64,000 nucleotides of DNA, from positions 1 through 64,000 of the forward strand of contig NZ_JABAIT010000004.1 of assembly GCF_012843265.1 (NCBI RefSeq), read 5' to 3'. Origin of the DNA: Bacillus sp. DNRA2 (GTDB lineage: Bacteria; Bacillota; Bacilli; Bacillales; Cytobacillaceae). Shown piece by piece: positions 1 to 9,575 of the stretch. The notes below the pieces were generated by a model, which saw only the letters and a program-made list of their open reading frames with translations, ran no database searches and was not told where the DNA came from. Made by a program: the position numbers and the translations under genes. Every line of letters starts with the position of its first letter. Within the stretch, counting starts at the first letter, position 1.

Positions 1-98
1 CTAGTAAGATCCCTGAAAGATGATCAGGTTGATAGGTCAGAGATGGAAGCGTGGCGACATGTGGAGTTGACTGATACTAATAGATCGAGGACTTAACC
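1..98 (+). rRNA. 23S ribosomal RNA, 3' end (partial)
   Basis: The first ~98 bases match the conserved 3' end of Bacillus 23S rRNA: the sarcin-ricin-distal helix text GGTTGATAGGTC, the tract GTGGCGACATGTGGAG, and the terminal ATCGAGGACTTAACCA. The gene begins outside the window. The exact mature end is assigned by analogy. Confidence 0.93.
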
Positions 99-173
99 AA
101 TTAAGGTGATTAACGTTTTACCATTTCTTCTTCATTATCTAGTTTTGAGAGAACGAAGTTCTCTAACAAAATA

Positions 174-291
<118 letters not shown>

Positions 292-299
292 AAACGAAA

Positions 300-328
300 A
301 AAACAGCTGATGAGGCTGTTTTTTTGTT
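300..328 (+). terminator. rRNA operon terminator
   Basis: AAACAGC (301-307) pairs with GCTGTTT (315-321) around a 7-base loop, followed by a T-rich run. It sits 10 bases after the 5S gene. Confidence 0.85.
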
Positions 329-344
329 TTGTTTGTAATTGTAT

Positions 345-521
345 CGGACATATAGTTTGTTATTTTTATAAAAATGAGGCATTTACAATATTTGCGGACA
401 TTGAGTACGTTATTTTATAGAAAATCATGTATTTGATAGTCATTAGGCTGAAATAAGGCATCACATGTCCGAAAAAAAGAGAAATCACGATTTTTGATTC
501 AAATAAGGGATTATATGTCCG
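345..521. repeat. Four ~50-bp repeat units, two direct and two inverted
   Basis: A 21-bp core beginning CGGACAT and ending TTATTT occurs at 345-365 and 395-415. Its reverse complement (AAATAA...ATGTCCG) occurs at 451-471 and 501-521. Copies within each pair start exactly 50 bp apart. The spacer after each core also shares an AAAAAT...ATTT pattern, so the units are ~50 bp long. No ORF with a ribosome site crosses the array. Confidence 0.8.
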
Positions 522-562
522 CTCGAGTTCATAGAATAACAACTCAACAAAATAGGTAACTT

Positions 563-593
563 AAAACGGCTGATAAATGGCCGTTTTTTTTTT
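563..593 (+). terminator. Second intrinsic terminator after the rRNA unit
   Basis: AAAACGGC (563-570) pairs with GCCGTTTT (580-587) and runs into about ten T residues. No gene lies between it and the 5S gene except the repeat array, so it looks like a backup or relic rRNA terminator. Confidence 0.75.
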
Positions 594-660
594 AGCATGT
601 GCAAAAAAGTAATCTGCAGTGAAAATAGAAAAAATCACCCTTTGGATTATTGCTCCAAAA

Positions 661-697
661 TAAATAAAAGAACCAAGGATACGACACCTTGGTTCTT
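661..697 (-). terminator. Terminator of the DUF1646 gene
   Basis: An 11-bp perfect stem (668-678 with 687-697) is followed on the minus strand by TTTTATTTA. It ends the minus-strand gene that stops at 722. Confidence 0.85.
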
Positions 698-721
698 CAT
701 GCGTACATTTCAGGAAATCGA

Positions 722-1732
722 TTAAAAAACAAACAACACAACAAAATATACTAACATTGTAATTAATCCAACTGGTACTCCGAACTGGGCCCATTCTTTA
801 CTAGTGATGTTTAATTTGCTTGCTGAGATAATATTGGGGATATTACCAGGAATGAGCATACCACCGCTGATTAGAAGCCCTAGTAAAATGGCTTGAATCG
901 TTTCTGAATCCATAGCTGGGCTAATTTCTGCAGCTGCAAGCGTAGCATTATCCAAAACAGCAGATATCATATTCATCCAATATAGTAGCATCGGATGAAG
1001 GCCTAAAACATATTCATTAATGAGTGGTTCGAATCCATGTCCTAAGAAGGTTAGTCCCATGACAAACAAATAGATTTTCACAGATCGAATCAGAATTTCT
1101 TGGTAGCTTTCTGTCTTTGAAGCAGATTCCAAGCCATGAGTACTCTTGTGCGGTTTGACAAAGATAATCGTCAGTAAACCGAATAGTAAAACAGCAGGAA
1201 TTACTTCCCATCCTATTAAATCAATTAAATAGAAGAAACCTTCGTCAAGTTTGCTAACGGTGATTGTCGAGAGCGGTTCGCCAATTGGTGTAAGGGCAGC
1301 TCCGAGACCGATAGAAAAACAGGCTAGTATCGTAAAGCGAATTTCAGATTGCCGATCGAGCGGAAGAACATTAATAATAATGACTAGCACGATGGCTGCA
1401 ATAATTGCGGTAATGATACTTGAAGCAAGTCCCAAAACGATTACCGTTAAGGCAAGGAAAATTTTTGGGGATAGAAGATTGCTTAATGTTAAGATTGATT
1501 TTTCTAATGGAGCCTGGGCCCATTTTGTTACCAGTCCGGCAATTAATACAGCAAGTGTAATATTTATAGGATCAATAAGAGCTTTTTGAATTAAATGTCC
1601 ATTCATCATCCCACTAACTAATGCTGCAGCAATACCCATAATGAATAAAAAAATCTCTAAATTTTCCTCTACCTTTTTGACAGAGAAAGGTAATAATAAA
1701 ACTAAAATTAAAATAATCACTAATCCAATCAT
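722..1732 (-). CDS. DUF1646 family membrane protein, putative cation transporter
   Basis: This is a 336-residue, strongly hydrophobic protein with about ten predicted membrane segments. Residues 142-155 read GLGAALTPIGEPLS, and near residue 260 there is SAVLDNATLAAAEI. Paired motifs of this kind are typical of the ion-transporter superfamily that contains NhaD and ArsB, and the overall sequence fits DUF1646. A cation or anion exchange role at the cytoplasmic membrane is inferred from the fold only; the substrate is unknown. The ATG at 1732 has AAAGGAATTG upstream and a TATAAT-like -10 in the 1733-1800 region. The gene is monocistronic, divergent from yebG, and has its own terminator. Confidence 0.75.
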   Translation of the reverse strand: MIGLVIILILVLLLPFSVKKVEENLEIFLFIMGIAAALVSGMMNGHLIQKALIDPINITLAVLIAGLVTKWAQAPLEKSILTLSNLLSPKIFLALTVIVLGLASSIITAIIAAIVLVIIINVLPLDRQSEIRFTILACFSIGLGAALTPIGEPLSTITVSKLDEGFFYLIDLIGWEVIPAVLLFGLLTIIFVKPHKSTHGLESASKTESYQEILIRSVKIYLFVMGLTFLGHGFEPLINEYVLGLHPMLLYWMNMISAVLDNATLAAAEISPAMDSETIQAILLGLLISGGMLIPGNIPNIISASKLNITSKEWAQFGVPVGLITMLVYFVVLFVF

Positions 1733-1941
1733 TGTTCAATTCCTTTTTCTATAAGTTATTTAACATAAATAATATTATATATTACTTTAGATAATCGAAA
1801 AATCATTATTTTGAAAAAATATTGTCGATTTGGTCATTTTTCGTTTAGAATGAGTTCAATTGTGTTTTTAGTATGTGTACATGCTTTAAGTGTTATGTAA
1901 GTTATTGGAAATCGTAGTAATAAGAGAGGTAAATATTTCAA

Positions 1942-2136
1942 ATGAGTACAAAGAAGCAGTTTGAGGTTCAAGAAAATGAAACGATTGCCGAGTGCTTAAA
2001 GCGGATTGCAGACGAGGGCTATACACCAACAAGAAGAATCGAGAAACCAATCTTTATAGAGGTAAAACAAGGAGATTTAGTCTCTTATGAGCCGGTCGGA
2101 CGATATATTGTCTTTGAAGCGAAAAAGTCGAAGTAA
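1942..2136 (+). CDS. yebG: NETI-motif protein YebG
   Basis: This 64-residue soluble protein carries the NETI tetrapeptide at residues 12-15 (QENETIAECLKRI), which defines its Pfam family. The rest contains a conserved PIFIEVKQGDLVSYEPVGRYIVF stretch split across residues ~36-60. Function is unknown in all species I know. In B. subtilis yebG lies immediately before purE, and the same order is kept here, with the PurBox starting at the stop codon. The ribosome site is AGAGAGGT about 11 bases before the ATG. Confidence 0.85.
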   Translation: MSTKKQFEVQENETIAECLKRIADEGYTPTRRIEKPIFIEVKQGDLVSYEPVGRYIVFEAKKSK

Positions 2137-2180
2137 AACACGAACATTAACAACTTGCCAACAGTAAATGTTCGATATAT
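2136..2180 (+). promoter_or_regulatory. Twin PurBox operator (PurR)
   Basis: AAAACACGAACATT (about 2136-2148) and its inverted partner AATGTTCG (2167-2174) form a CGAACATT palindrome with an 18-bp spacer. This is the known arrangement of the two PurBoxes bound by the Bacillus PurR repressor, whose release is controlled by PRPP. The first box begins at the yebG stop codon and both lie just upstream of the purE promoter. Confidence 0.88.
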
Positions 2181-2183
2181 TTA

Positions 2184-2212
2184 TTGACGAAAAACATCAT
2201 TGTTGGTATGAT
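2184..2212 (+). promoter_or_regulatory. purE promoter (sigma-A)
   Basis: TTGACG (2184-2189) and TATGAT (2207-2212) are spaced by 17 bp, directly after the second PurBox. The expected start near 2219 is about 20 bases before riboswitch helix P1. Confidence 0.85.
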
Positions 2213-2238
2213 AATTGTAACATTATATGTGTAGACAT

Positions 2239-2445
2239 CCCCTCGTATAATAATGGGAATATGGCCCATGAGTTTCTACCCAATTACCGTAAACAATTGG
2301 ACTATGAGGGAAAGTGGTGCCGTTTAAGAAGTGGAAGATGATCACTTCTTTTTGGGGTGGTATTAACTATATGCATCTTAAGCCCGGACAGACTGCTTTC
2401 TCTTATTTTTATCAAGGGAAACATTTCTGTTCAGGGCTTTTTTTG
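2239..2445 (+). ncRNA. Guanine-type purine riboswitch with terminator
   Basis: The aptamer spans 2240-2310. P1 is CCCTC/GAGGG. P2 carries the loop GAATATGG within ATGGG/CCCAT. The junction contains GTTTCTACC, and P3 has CAATT/AATTG closing the ACCGTAAA loop. The 3' junction reads GGACTATGAG. The C in GACTATG is the specificity base for guanine or hypoxanthine; adenine switches have T there. Downstream, a stem from 2380-2392 with 2426-2439 followed by seven T residues is an intrinsic terminator. Bases 2306-2315 can pair with 2395-2404, which would compete with both P1 and the terminator. That gives a ligand-OFF switch (the pairing is my inference). Confidence 0.93.
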
Positions 2446-2591
2446 TGTGATGTGTAAATCCTAACGGCGTAGGGATTCGCCTTTGGGGATTCGCTGTTGA
2501 GTGATCCATGAGTAGACTTCATGATTGTGATATCTGTTTTATTTTTACAAAAGCAAAAGGGGAATTTTTTTAAAGAGTTTGGAGGAGGGAT

Positions 2592-3083
2592 TTGGTGGAA
2601 GCGAAGGTTGGCGTGATTATGGGGAGTAAGTCGGACTGGGAGACGATGAAGCATGCCTGTCAGAGTTTGGAGCGCCTTGGGGTTCCTTATGAGAAGAAGG
2701 TTGTGTCGGCTCACCGTACACCTGATTTGATGTTCGAATATGCAGAGTCTGCGAGACAAAGAGGGATTCAGGTGATTATTGCTGGTGCTGGGGGTGCGGC
2801 GCATTTGCCTGGAATGGTAGCAGCAAAGACAACTTTACCGGTGATTGGGGTTCCGGTTCAATCCCGTGCGTTAAATGGACTTGATTCGTTGTTGTCAATT
2901 GTGCAGATGCCAGGGGGCGTCCCGGTTGCAACGGTGGCGATTGGCACGAGTGGGGCAACGAATGCAGGCTTGATGGCAGCGCAAATTTTAGCCATAAATG
3001 ATACTGATTTGGCAGATAGACTTGAAACGGTAAGGCAGGAAGCAAAGCTTGCGGCGATTGAAAGCAGTGAGGAGCTTGTGTAA
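2592..3083 (+). CDS. purE: N5-carboxyaminoimidazole ribonucleotide mutase PurE
   Basis: PurE converts N5-CAIR to CAIR, a middle step of de novo IMP synthesis. The 163-residue sequence has the class I features GSKSDW (11-16), AHRTPD (40-45) and the [11 protein letters not shown] segment near residues 66-76. TTG at 2592 or GTG at 2595 is the start. GGAGGAGGGA (2581-2590) favours the GTG slightly by spacing, and the two differ by one residue. It is the first gene of the purine operon, after the riboswitch. The purK ribosome site lies inside its last codons. Confidence 0.95.
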   Translation: MVEAKVGVIMGSKSDWETMKHACQSLERLGVPYEKKVVSAHRTPDLMFEYAESARQRGIQVIIAGAGGAAHLPGMVAAKTTLPVIGVPVQSRALNGLDSLLSIVQMPGGVPVATVAIGTSGATNAGLMAAQILAINDTDLADRLETVRQEAKLAAIESSEELV

Positions 3084-3084
3084 T

Positions 3085-4221
3085 ATGGTGATTTTACCGG
3101 GACAAACGATTGGTATTATTGGTGGCGGTCAGCTTGGTAGAATGATGGCAATCGCGGCAAAGGCACAAGGATTTCGGATTGCTGTGCTAGATCCAGATGA
3201 AGATTCGCCTTGCGGCCAGGTTGCTGACTTTAAAGTAGTTGGTAATTATGAGGATGTATCAGCGATTAAGCAGTTAGCTGAAATTAGTGACGTGATAACG
3301 TATGAGTTTGAAAACATTGATGCCGAGGCATTAAAAGCGATTAGTGACCGGGCATATGTCCCTCAGGGAACTGAGCTGTTGGAGATAACGAAGGATCGGA
3401 TTGCGGAAAAGACGGCAATTCAGGCGGCTGGTATTGATGTTGCACCGTTTGCGGTGATTCAGACGAAAGCTGATATTTATGATAACATAGAGGTGCTTGG
3501 ATACCCTGCTGTACTGAAAACGTCACGGGGCGGTTATGATGGCAAGGGGCAGTTAGTAATCAAGAGTGAAGAGGATATTAACGAAGCTGATTCATTGCTT
3601 GCCCACGGTCCATGTGTCCTTGAGAAATGGATGCCATTTATGAAGGAAGTTTCGGTGATTGTATCGCGAAATGTTCGCGGTGAGACAGCGGTTTTTCCAG
3701 TGGCGGAAAATATCCATGTTCGTAATATTTTACATCAAACCATTGTACCTGCAAGGATAGGTGAGCTTGCACGGGACAATGCTTTAAAAGCAGCGCTTCA
3801 ACTTGTCGAATCGTTGGGAATGGTAGGAACTCTTGCTGTCGAAATGTTTGTGATGGCCGATGAGTCAATTTTTATTAATGAATTGGCCCCTAGACCACAT
3901 AACTCTGGGCATTATTCAATTGATGCTTGTGAGACGTCACAGTTTGAGCAGCATATTCGGGCGATTTGTAATTGGCGCTTAGGTAGTACGGAGCTGTTGA
4001 AGCCTGCAGTAATGATTAATGTATTAGGGGAGCACCAAGCAGTATTATTAGAAAATATTTCAACATTGTCCAATTGGAAGATTCATCTTTATGGTAAGAA
4101 GTTGGCTAAAGTAGGACGGAAGATGGGGCACGTGACATTACTGCGTGATACCGTTGAAGAGGCCATTTTGGAAGCGGATGATAGTCAAATCTGGGACAGT
4201 GTCATATTGATCGGAGGATAA
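3085..4221 (+). CDS. purK: N5-carboxyaminoimidazole ribonucleotide synthase PurK
   Basis: PurK is the ATP-grasp enzyme that makes N5-CAIR from AIR, bicarbonate and ATP, feeding PurE. The 378-residue protein starts with a nucleotide-binding-like loop TIGIIGGGQLGRM (8-20) and continues with ATP-grasp blocks such as TSRGGYDGKGQ and the metal-site segment NELAPRPHNSGHYSIDA. The ATG at 3085 is preferred over an upstream in-frame start because AGTGAGGAGC (3066-3075) precedes it at correct distance and the homologous proteins begin there. It lies one base after the purE stop, so translation is coupled. Confidence 0.95.
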   Translation: MVILPGQTIGIIGGGQLGRMMAIAAKAQGFRIAVLDPDEDSPCGQVADFKVVGNYEDVSAIKQLAEISDVITYEFENIDAEALKAISDRAYVPQGTELLEITKDRIAEKTAIQAAGIDVAPFAVIQTKADIYDNIEVLGYPAVLKTSRGGYDGKGQLVIKSEEDINEADSLLAHGPCVLEKWMPFMKEVSVIVSRNVRGETAVFPVAENIHVRNILHQTIVPARIGELARDNALKAALQLVESLGMVGTLAVEMFVMADESIFINELAPRPHNSGHYSIDACETSQFEQHIRAICNWRLGSTELLKPAVMINVLGEHQAVLLENISTLSNWKIHLYGKKLAKVGRKMGHVTLLRDTVEEAILEADDSQIWDSVILIGG

Positions 4222-4224
4222 AAC

Positions 4225-5523
4225 ATGATTGATCGTTATACAAGACCTGAAATGGGTGCAATTTGGACAGAGGAAAATAAGTTTAAAGCATGGTTGGAAG
4301 TTGAAATTTTAGCTTGTGAAGCATGGGCTGAGCTTGGCGATATTCCAAAGGAAGATGTCAAAAAGCTTCGCGAAAATGCATCGTTTGATATTAACCGTAT
4401 TAACGAAATCGAATTAGATACTCGCCACGATGTAGTTGCGTTTACACGTGCCGTTTCTGAAACATTAGGTGAAGAACGGAAATGGGTTCATTATGGTTTA
4501 ACTTCAACTGATGTAGTTGATACAGCTCTTTCTTATTTAATCAGACAAGCAAATGAAATCCTATTAAAGGATATTGAAAACTTTATCGAGATTATTAAAA
4601 ATAAAGCAATTGAACATAAATATACAGTTATGATGGGCCGTACTCACGGAGTTCATGCTGAGCCAACTACTTTTGGCTTAAAGCTTGCCCTTTGGTATGA
4701 GGAAATGAAGCGTAATTTAGAGCGTTTTAAAGCGGCAGCTGCAGGAATTCAATTTGGGAAGATTTCCGGAGCAGTAGGTACATATGCCAATATCGATCCA
4801 TTTGTTGAGAAGTTTGTTTGTGAAAAATTAGGCTTGCAAGCAGCGCCAAATTCAACACAAACGTTGCAACGTGATCGTCATGCACACTATATGTCCACTT
4901 TAGCGTTGATCGCTACTTCTGTTGAAAAGTTTGCGACTGAGGTTCGTGGCTTACAAAAGAGTGAAACTCGCGAAGTTGAGGAATTTTTTGCAAAAGGTCA
5001 AAAGGGTTCTTCGGCTATGCCGCATAAGCGTAACCCAATTGGCTCTGAAAATATGACTGGTATGGCTCGTGTTATTCGCGGTTATATGATGACTGCTTTT
5101 GAAAATGTGGCATTATGGCATGAACGCGATATTTCCCACTCATCAGCAGAACGGGTCATTATCCCAGATGCGACAATCGCTTTAAATTATATGTTGAATC
5201 GCTTTGGAAATATTGTGAAGAATTTAACGGTATTCCCTGAAAATATGAAGCGCAACATGGATCGTACTCTTGGCCTCATTTATTCACAACGCGTATTACT
5301 AGCGTTAATTGATAAAGGCCTCGTCCGCGAAGAAGCTTATGATACTGTACAGCCTAATGCAATGAAGGCTTGGGAATTACAAGTTCCATTCCGCAGCTTA
5401 ATTGAAGCTGATGAGAAAATTACAGCATATTTATCTCCTGAAGAAATTGCAGCTTGCTTTGATTACAGCTATCATCTGCAGCATGTAGACACAATTTTTG
5501 AACGAGTAGGTTTAGCAGAATAA
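4225..5523 (+). CDS. purB: Adenylosuccinate lyase PurB
   Basis: PurB cleaves SAICAR to AICAR and adenylosuccinate to AMP, so it serves both IMP and AMP synthesis. The 432-residue length is normal for the family. The fumarase/aspartase signature [10 protein letters not shown] is at residues 262-271, with the catalytic Ser in its flexible loop. The catalytic His lies in [10 protein letters not shown] at about 141. The ATG at 4225 follows GGAGG by 7 bases and begins 3 bases after purK. A hairpin that resembles a terminator follows before purC. Confidence 0.96.
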   Translation: MIDRYTRPEMGAIWTEENKFKAWLEVEILACEAWAELGDIPKEDVKKLRENASFDINRINEIELDTRHDVVAFTRAVSETLGEERKWVHYGLTSTDVVDTALSYLIRQANEILLKDIENFIEIIKNKAIEHKYTVMMGRTHGVHAEPTTFGLKLALWYEEMKRNLERFKAAAAGIQFGKISGAVGTYANIDPFVEKFVCEKLGLQAAPNSTQTLQRDRHAHYMSTLALIATSVEKFATEVRGLQKSETREVEEFFAKGQKGSSAMPHKRNPIGSENMTGMARVIRGYMMTAFENVALWHERDISHSSAERVIIPDATIALNYMLNRFGNIVKNLTVFPENMKRNMDRTLGLIYSQRVLLALIDKGLVREEAYDTVQPNAMKAWELQVPFRSLIEADEKITAYLSPEEIAACFDYSYHLQHVDTIFERVGLAE

Positions 5524-5567
5524 GAGTTGTTTATCTAGCCACTTGGTTAGATTTTATAAAGATTAAT

Positions 5568-5597
5568 AAAGGTAAAGGCACAACCTTTACCTTTTTA
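5568..5597 (+). terminator. Terminator-like hairpin between purB and purC
   Basis: AAAGGTAAAGG (5568-5578) pairs with CCTTTACCTTT (5584-5594) around a 5-base loop, and the second arm runs into TTTTT. It has the form of an intrinsic terminator inside the operon, 45 bases after purB, and would give partial termination or protect the upstream mRNA end. Confidence 0.65.
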
Positions 5598-5675
5598 AAA
5601 CCAGTCAAGACTGAACATTCAAAAAATCCCAATATTCGTAATTGAAACCAATTTGATGGTGAGCCGAAAGGAGAG

Positions 5676-5731
5676 AAGGGCTTGTTCCAATTGTCTAAGT
5701 AAAGCGGCAAAGGGAAGTCAGCCCGAAAAGG
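5676..5731 (+). promoter_or_regulatory. Structured leader before purC with possible 6-codon ORF
   Basis: GGGCT (5678-5682) and AGCCC (5720-5724), extended by TTCC/GGAA (5685-5688 with 5713-5716), form a bulged stem that ends just before purC. Within it a strong ribosome site (AAAGGAGA, 5668-5675) precedes TTG at 5682, which opens a 6-codon frame ending with TAA at 5700. purC itself has no well-spaced Shine-Dalgarno. A control element is an inference. Confidence 0.4.
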
Positions 5732-6445
5732 ATGAAAGAGCTTCTATATGAAGGTAAAGCAAAGAGAATTTATTCAACGGAAGATGAAAATGTGGTGCTA
5801 GTTGAGTACAAGGACTCTGCAACAGCCTTTAATGGCGAAAAGAAGGCGGAAATTAGCGGTAAAGGCCGTTTGAATAATGCAATTACCAGCTTGCTTTTTG
5901 AAAAGCTTCATGAAAAAGGAATCGAAACTCATTTTATTAAACAGCTTTCGGAAACGGAGCAGCTTGTCAAAAAGGTAAGCATTGTGCCACTAGAGGTTGT
6001 AACTCGTAACGTGGCTGCAGGCAGCCTTGCGAAAAGATTGGGATTAGAAGAAGGTCAAGCATTATCCAAGCCATTAGTGGAATTCTACTATAAGGATGAT
6101 AGCTTAGGTGATCCGCTTGTAACAGTTGATCATGTTCTAGAATTGAACATTGCGACAGTGGAAGAGCTGGAGATATTAAAGGAAAAAGCGCTAAACATTA
6201 ATGCTGTTTTAGTAGGCTTTTTTGAGGGATTGGGCATTCGCCTAATTGATTTCAAACTTGAGTTTGGAAAAGATGCCTCAGGAAAGATAATGTTAGCGGA
6301 TGAAATTTCACCTGATACTTGTCGTTTATGGGATGCTAAAACAAATGAAAAGCTCGATAAAGATGTATTCCGCCGCGATTTAGGAAATCTCACTGATGCT
6401 TATGAAAATATTTTGGCTAGATTAGGAGGCCCTCAGCATGGTTAA
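5732..6445 (+). CDS. purC: SAICAR synthetase PurC
   Basis: PurC joins aspartate to CAIR with ATP to give SAICAR. The 237-residue protein has [11 protein letters not shown] near its start, [17 protein letters not shown] (ATP site) and [12 protein letters not shown] near residue 190, all diagnostic. The ATG at 5732 must be the start: the frame is closed by a stop at 5696 with no other start between. The bases before it (GAAAAGG) place the only G pair next to the ATG. The better AAGGGAAG lies 16 bases upstream inside a hairpin, so initiation looks weak or regulated. It overlaps purS by 8 bp. Confidence 0.95.
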   Translation: MKELLYEGKAKRIYSTEDENVVLVEYKDSATAFNGEKKAEISGKGRLNNAITSLLFEKLHEKGIETHFIKQLSETEQLVKKVSIVPLEVVTRNVAAGSLAKRLGLEEGQALSKPLVEFYYKDDSLGDPLVTVDHVLELNIATVEELEILKEKALNINAVLVGFFEGLGIRLIDFKLEFGKDASGKIMLADEISPDTCRLWDAKTNEKLDKDVFRRDLGNLTDAYENILARLGGPQHG

Positions 6446-6692
6446 GGTAAAGGTTTATGTAACATTAAGAGAAAGCGTATTAGATCCTCAAGGTAAAGCT
6501 GTGAATCACGCATTACATTCATTAGGTTATAGCGAAATTAAGGATGTTCGTATCGGAAAGTTCATGGAACTATATGTTGATCCATCTGGTCGTGATGTTG
6601 AAGAGGTAGTTAAAGAAGCATGTGAAAAGCTTTTAGCTAATCCGGTAATTGAGGATTTCCGCTATGAAATAGAGGAGAGTGTCACTCAATGA
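6438..6692 (+). CDS. purS: FGAM synthase subunit PurS
   Basis: PurS is the small 84-residue subunit of the three-part formylglycinamidine ribonucleotide synthase used by Gram-positive bacteria. It bridges PurQ and PurL and helps pass ammonia between them. The sequence begins [19 protein letters not shown], typical of the family, and ends with a short acidic helix. AGGAGGCCC precedes the ATG inside the purC end. The 8-bp overlap with purC and 4-bp ATGA overlap with purQ imply coupled translation of a stoichiometric complex. Confidence 0.95.
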   Translation: MVKVKVYVTLRESVLDPQGKAVNHALHSLGYSEIKDVRIGKFMELYVDPSGRDVEEVVKEACEKLLANPVIEDFRYEIEESVTQ

Positions 6693-7372
6693 AATTTGCG
6701 GTAATCGTTTTTCCTGGTTCGAACTGTGACGTTGACATGTATGCTGCGATTAAGGATGAACTGGGTTCCGATGTAGAGTATGTTTGGCATGCTGAGAAGG
6801 ATTTAGATCGATTCGATGCGATTTTACTTCCAGGTGGCTTCTCGTATGGTGACTATTTACGATGCGGGGCAATTGCCCGATTCAGTAATATCATGGCTGA
6901 AATTAAAAAGGCTGCTGAAGCTGGAAAGCCAGTTTTAGGGGTTTGTAATGGATTCCAAATCTTATTGGAAGCAGGTCTTCTTCCAGGTGCGTTGCGCAGG
7001 AACGAGAGCTTAAAGTTTATTTGTCGCCCAGTAGATTTGAAGGTTGAAAATAATAACACATTATTCACAAATGAGTATGAAGCTGGCGAAGTGATTTCGA
7101 TTCCGATTGCCCATGGTGAAGGAAATTACTACGTGGATGAGGCAACGCTTCAGCAATTGAAGGATAATAAGCAAATTGTATTTACTTATGTAGACAATCC
7201 AAATGGTAGTCTTGAAAATATCGCTGGTGTCATCAATGAGCGCGGAAATGTATTAGGAATGATGCCACATCCTGAAAGAGCGGTCGATGAGCTTCTTGGA
7301 GGCGCGGACGGTCTTAAACTTTTCAAATCGATCGTAAAACAATGGAGGGAATCATATGTCGTTAAAGCTTGA
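6689..7372 (+). CDS. purQ: FGAM synthase glutaminase subunit PurQ
   Basis: PurQ hydrolyses glutamine and supplies ammonia to PurL. It is a class I glutamine amidotransferase of 227 residues. The nucleophile is Cys86 in GVCNGFQ, and the His194-Pro-Glu196 pair lies in [11 protein letters not shown]. The oxyanion region [14 protein letters not shown] is at 48-60. The start ATG overlaps the purS stop (ATGA), and the 3' end overlaps purL by 17 bp. The protein is the short, single-domain type expected beside purS rather than the fused enterobacterial PurL. Confidence 0.96.
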   Translation: MKFAVIVFPGSNCDVDMYAAIKDELGSDVEYVWHAEKDLDRFDAILLPGGFSYGDYLRCGAIARFSNIMAEIKKAAEAGKPVLGVCNGFQILLEAGLLPGALRRNESLKFICRPVDLKVENNNTLFTNEYEAGEVISIPIAHGEGNYYVDEATLQQLKDNKQIVFTYVDNPNGSLENIAGVINERGNVLGMMPHPERAVDELLGGADGLKLFKSIVKQWRESYVVKA

Positions 7373-9575
7373 ACCAACTCCCGAGCAAATTAAGTCTGAA
7401 CGAATTTATGCAGAAATGGGCATGTCTGATGCTGAATTTGCTAATGTAGAAAAAATCCTCGGCCGTACGCCTAACTATACCGAAACCGGACTATTTTCGG
7501 TAATGTGGTCAGAGCATTGTAGCTATAAAACTTCAAAGCCAATTTTAAAGAGATTTCCAATAACCGGGGAGAAAGTACTGCAAGGCCCTGGTGAGGGAGC
7601 TGGAATTGTTGATATTGGCGACAACCAAGCAGTTGTTTTCAAAATCGAAAGTCATAACCACCCATCTGCAATTGAACCATATCAAGGTGCTGCTACTGGT
7701 GTAGGTGGTATTATCCGCGATGTATTCTCGATGGGTGCAAGACCGATTGCAATGCTTAACTCTTTGCGTTTCGGTGAGCTTTCTGATTCTGCACGCGTAC
7801 GTTATTTGTTTAAAGAAGTTGTCGCAGGTATTGCTGGCTACGGGAACTGTATGGGAATTCCAACAGTTGGTGGAGAGGTACAATTTGACCCTTCTTATGA
7901 TGGGAATCCATTAGTAAACGCAATGTGTGTCGGTTTAATTGACCATAAAGATATTAAGAAAGGTCAAGCACATGGAGTTGGAAACACCGTTATGTATGTT
8001 GGTGCGAAAACAGGCCGTGACGGAATCCATGGTGCAACGTTTGCGTCTGAGGAGTTACATGATGCTTCTAGTGAGGATCGTCCAGCAGTTCAAGTCGGTG
8101 ACCCATTCATGGAAAAACTTCTTTTGGAAGCATGTTTAGAATTGATTCAATGTGATGCCCTTGTTGGGATTCAAGATATGGGTGCAGCTGGATTGACAAG
8201 CTCAAGTTCTGAGATGGCAAGTAAGGCTGGGTCAGGTATGGAATTAAATCTTGATTTTGTGCCGCAACGTGAAACAGGTATGACGCCATATGAAATGATG
8301 CTTTCTGAATCACAGGAAAGAATGCTGATTGTTGTCCAAAAAGGTCGCGAGCAGGAAATCGTTGATATCTTCTCAAAATATGATCTTGAAGCTGTTTCCG
8401 TCGGTGTGGTAACAGATGATAAAATGTACCGTTTGATTCATAAAGGTGAAGTTGTTGCAAATGTTCCTGTTGACGCTTTAGCTGAGGATGCTCCTGTTTA
8501 TCAAATGCCATCAGCTGAACCGCAATACTTCCGTGATTTCCAAGCGATGGAAAATGAAGTTCCTGCGCTTGATAACTATGGTGAAACGTTATTGCAATTA
8601 TTGCAACAACCTACGATTGCTTCTAAAGAGTGGATTTATGATCAATATGACTATATGGTGCGCACAAATACAGTTGTGGCTCCTGGTTCTGATGCAGCCG
8701 TTCTTCGCATTCGCGGGACAGAAAAGGCATTAGCGATGACAACTGACTGTAATTCACGTTATCTATATTTGGACCCTGAAACTGGTGGGAAAATTGCCGT
8801 TGCTGAGGCTGCTCGCAATATCGTTTGTTCTGGTGCAGAACCACTAGCAGTAACAGATAACTTAAACTTTGGTAATCCAGAAAAGCCTGAGATTTTCTGG
8901 CAAATCGAGAAATCGGCTGACGGTATTTCTGAAGCTTGTCGTGAGTTAAATACTCCGGTAATCGGTGGAAATGTCTCAATGTATAATGAAACGAACGGAA
9001 ACGCCATTTATCCAACGCCTGTAATCGGTATGGTTGGGCTAATTTCTGACGTAAAACATATCACAGCACAAAACTTTAAAGCTGCTGGCGATTTAGTTTA
9101 TCTTTTAGGGGAAACTAAAGATGAGTTCGGCGGAAGTGAGCTACAAAAAATGCTAAACGGAAAGATTTTCGGACAGTCGCCTAGCATTGATCTAGCTGTG
9201 GAAAAAGACTATCAGCAGAAAGTTTTAACAGCGATTCGTTCCGGTTTGGTTGAGTCTGCTCATGACTTAGCTGAAGGTGGTTTGGCTGTAGCGGTTGCTG
9301 AGAGTGCGATTGGTTCTAAGGGTCTTGGTGCAGAAATTAAGGTTACGGGTAATCCAGTGTCAGCATTATTCGCAGAATCACAGTCACGCTTTTTATTAAC
9401 TGTTAAAAAGGAAAATCAACAGGAGTTCGAAAAATTAGTTGGTGCCACTCTAATTGGGGAAGTTACGGCCCAACCAGTTTTAACAATTGCAGTTGACGGT
9501 GAAAAACTTATTACTGAACAAGTTGAGAATTTAGAGAAGGCTTGGAAAGGAGCTATTCCATGCTTGCTGAGTTAA
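7356..9575 (+). CDS. purL: FGAM synthase synthetase subunit PurL
   Basis: PurL is the ATP-dependent synthetase that converts FGAR to FGAM with ammonia from PurQ. The 739-residue length is that of the small PurL class. It shows the two AIRS-like halves: the N-terminal half has [35 protein letters not shown] and [12 protein letters not shown]. The C-terminal half has [12 protein letters not shown] and [29 protein letters not shown] precedes the ATG at 7356. The start lies within purQ and the end overlaps purF by 16 bp. Confidence 0.96.
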   Translation: MSLKLEPTPEQIKSERIYAEMGMSDAEFANVEKILGRTPNYTETGLFSVMWSEHCSYKTSKPILKRFPITGEKVLQGPGEGAGIVDIGDNQAVVFKIESHNHPSAIEPYQGAATGVGGIIRDVFSMGARPIAMLNSLRFGELSDSARVRYLFKEVVAGIAGYGNCMGIPTVGGEVQFDPSYDGNPLVNAMCVGLIDHKDIKKGQAHGVGNTVMYVGAKTGRDGIHGATFASEELHDASSEDRPAVQVGDPFMEKLLLEACLELIQCDALVGIQDMGAAGLTSSSSEMASKAGSGMELNLDFVPQRETGMTPYEMMLSESQERMLIVVQKGREQEIVDIFSKYDLEAVSVGVVTDDKMYRLIHKGEVVANVPVDALAEDAPVYQMPSAEPQYFRDFQAMENEVPALDNYGETLLQLLQQPTIASKEWIYDQYDYMVRTNTVVAPGSDAAVLRIRGTEKALAMTTDCNSRYLYLDPETGGKIAVAEAARNIVCSGAEPLAVTDNLNFGNPEKPEIFWQIEKSADGISEACRELNTPVIGGNVSMYNETNGNAIYPTPVIGMVGLISDVKHITAQNFKAAGDLVYLLGETKDEFGGSELQKMLNGKIFGQSPSIDLAVEKDYQQKVLTAIRSGLVESAHDLAEGGLAVAVAESAIGSKGLGAEIKVTGNPVSALFAESQSRFLLTVKKENQQEFEKLVGATLIGEVTAQPVLTIAVDGEKLITEQVENLEKAWKGAIPCLLS

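Noticed and set aside
292-720. tRNA cluster after the 5S gene
   Set aside because: No cloverleaf with conserved GGTTCGAATCC-like arm is present; the space holds repeats and terminators only.
2412-2804. 130-codon minus-strand frame across the purE leader
   Set aside because: It overlaps the riboswitch terminator and purE, has no ribosome site and its product is low-complexity and basic; it is a shadow of purE.
8107-9015. Long minus-strand frames inside purL
   Set aside because: They mirror the purL codons, have no ribosome sites and no family-like sequence.
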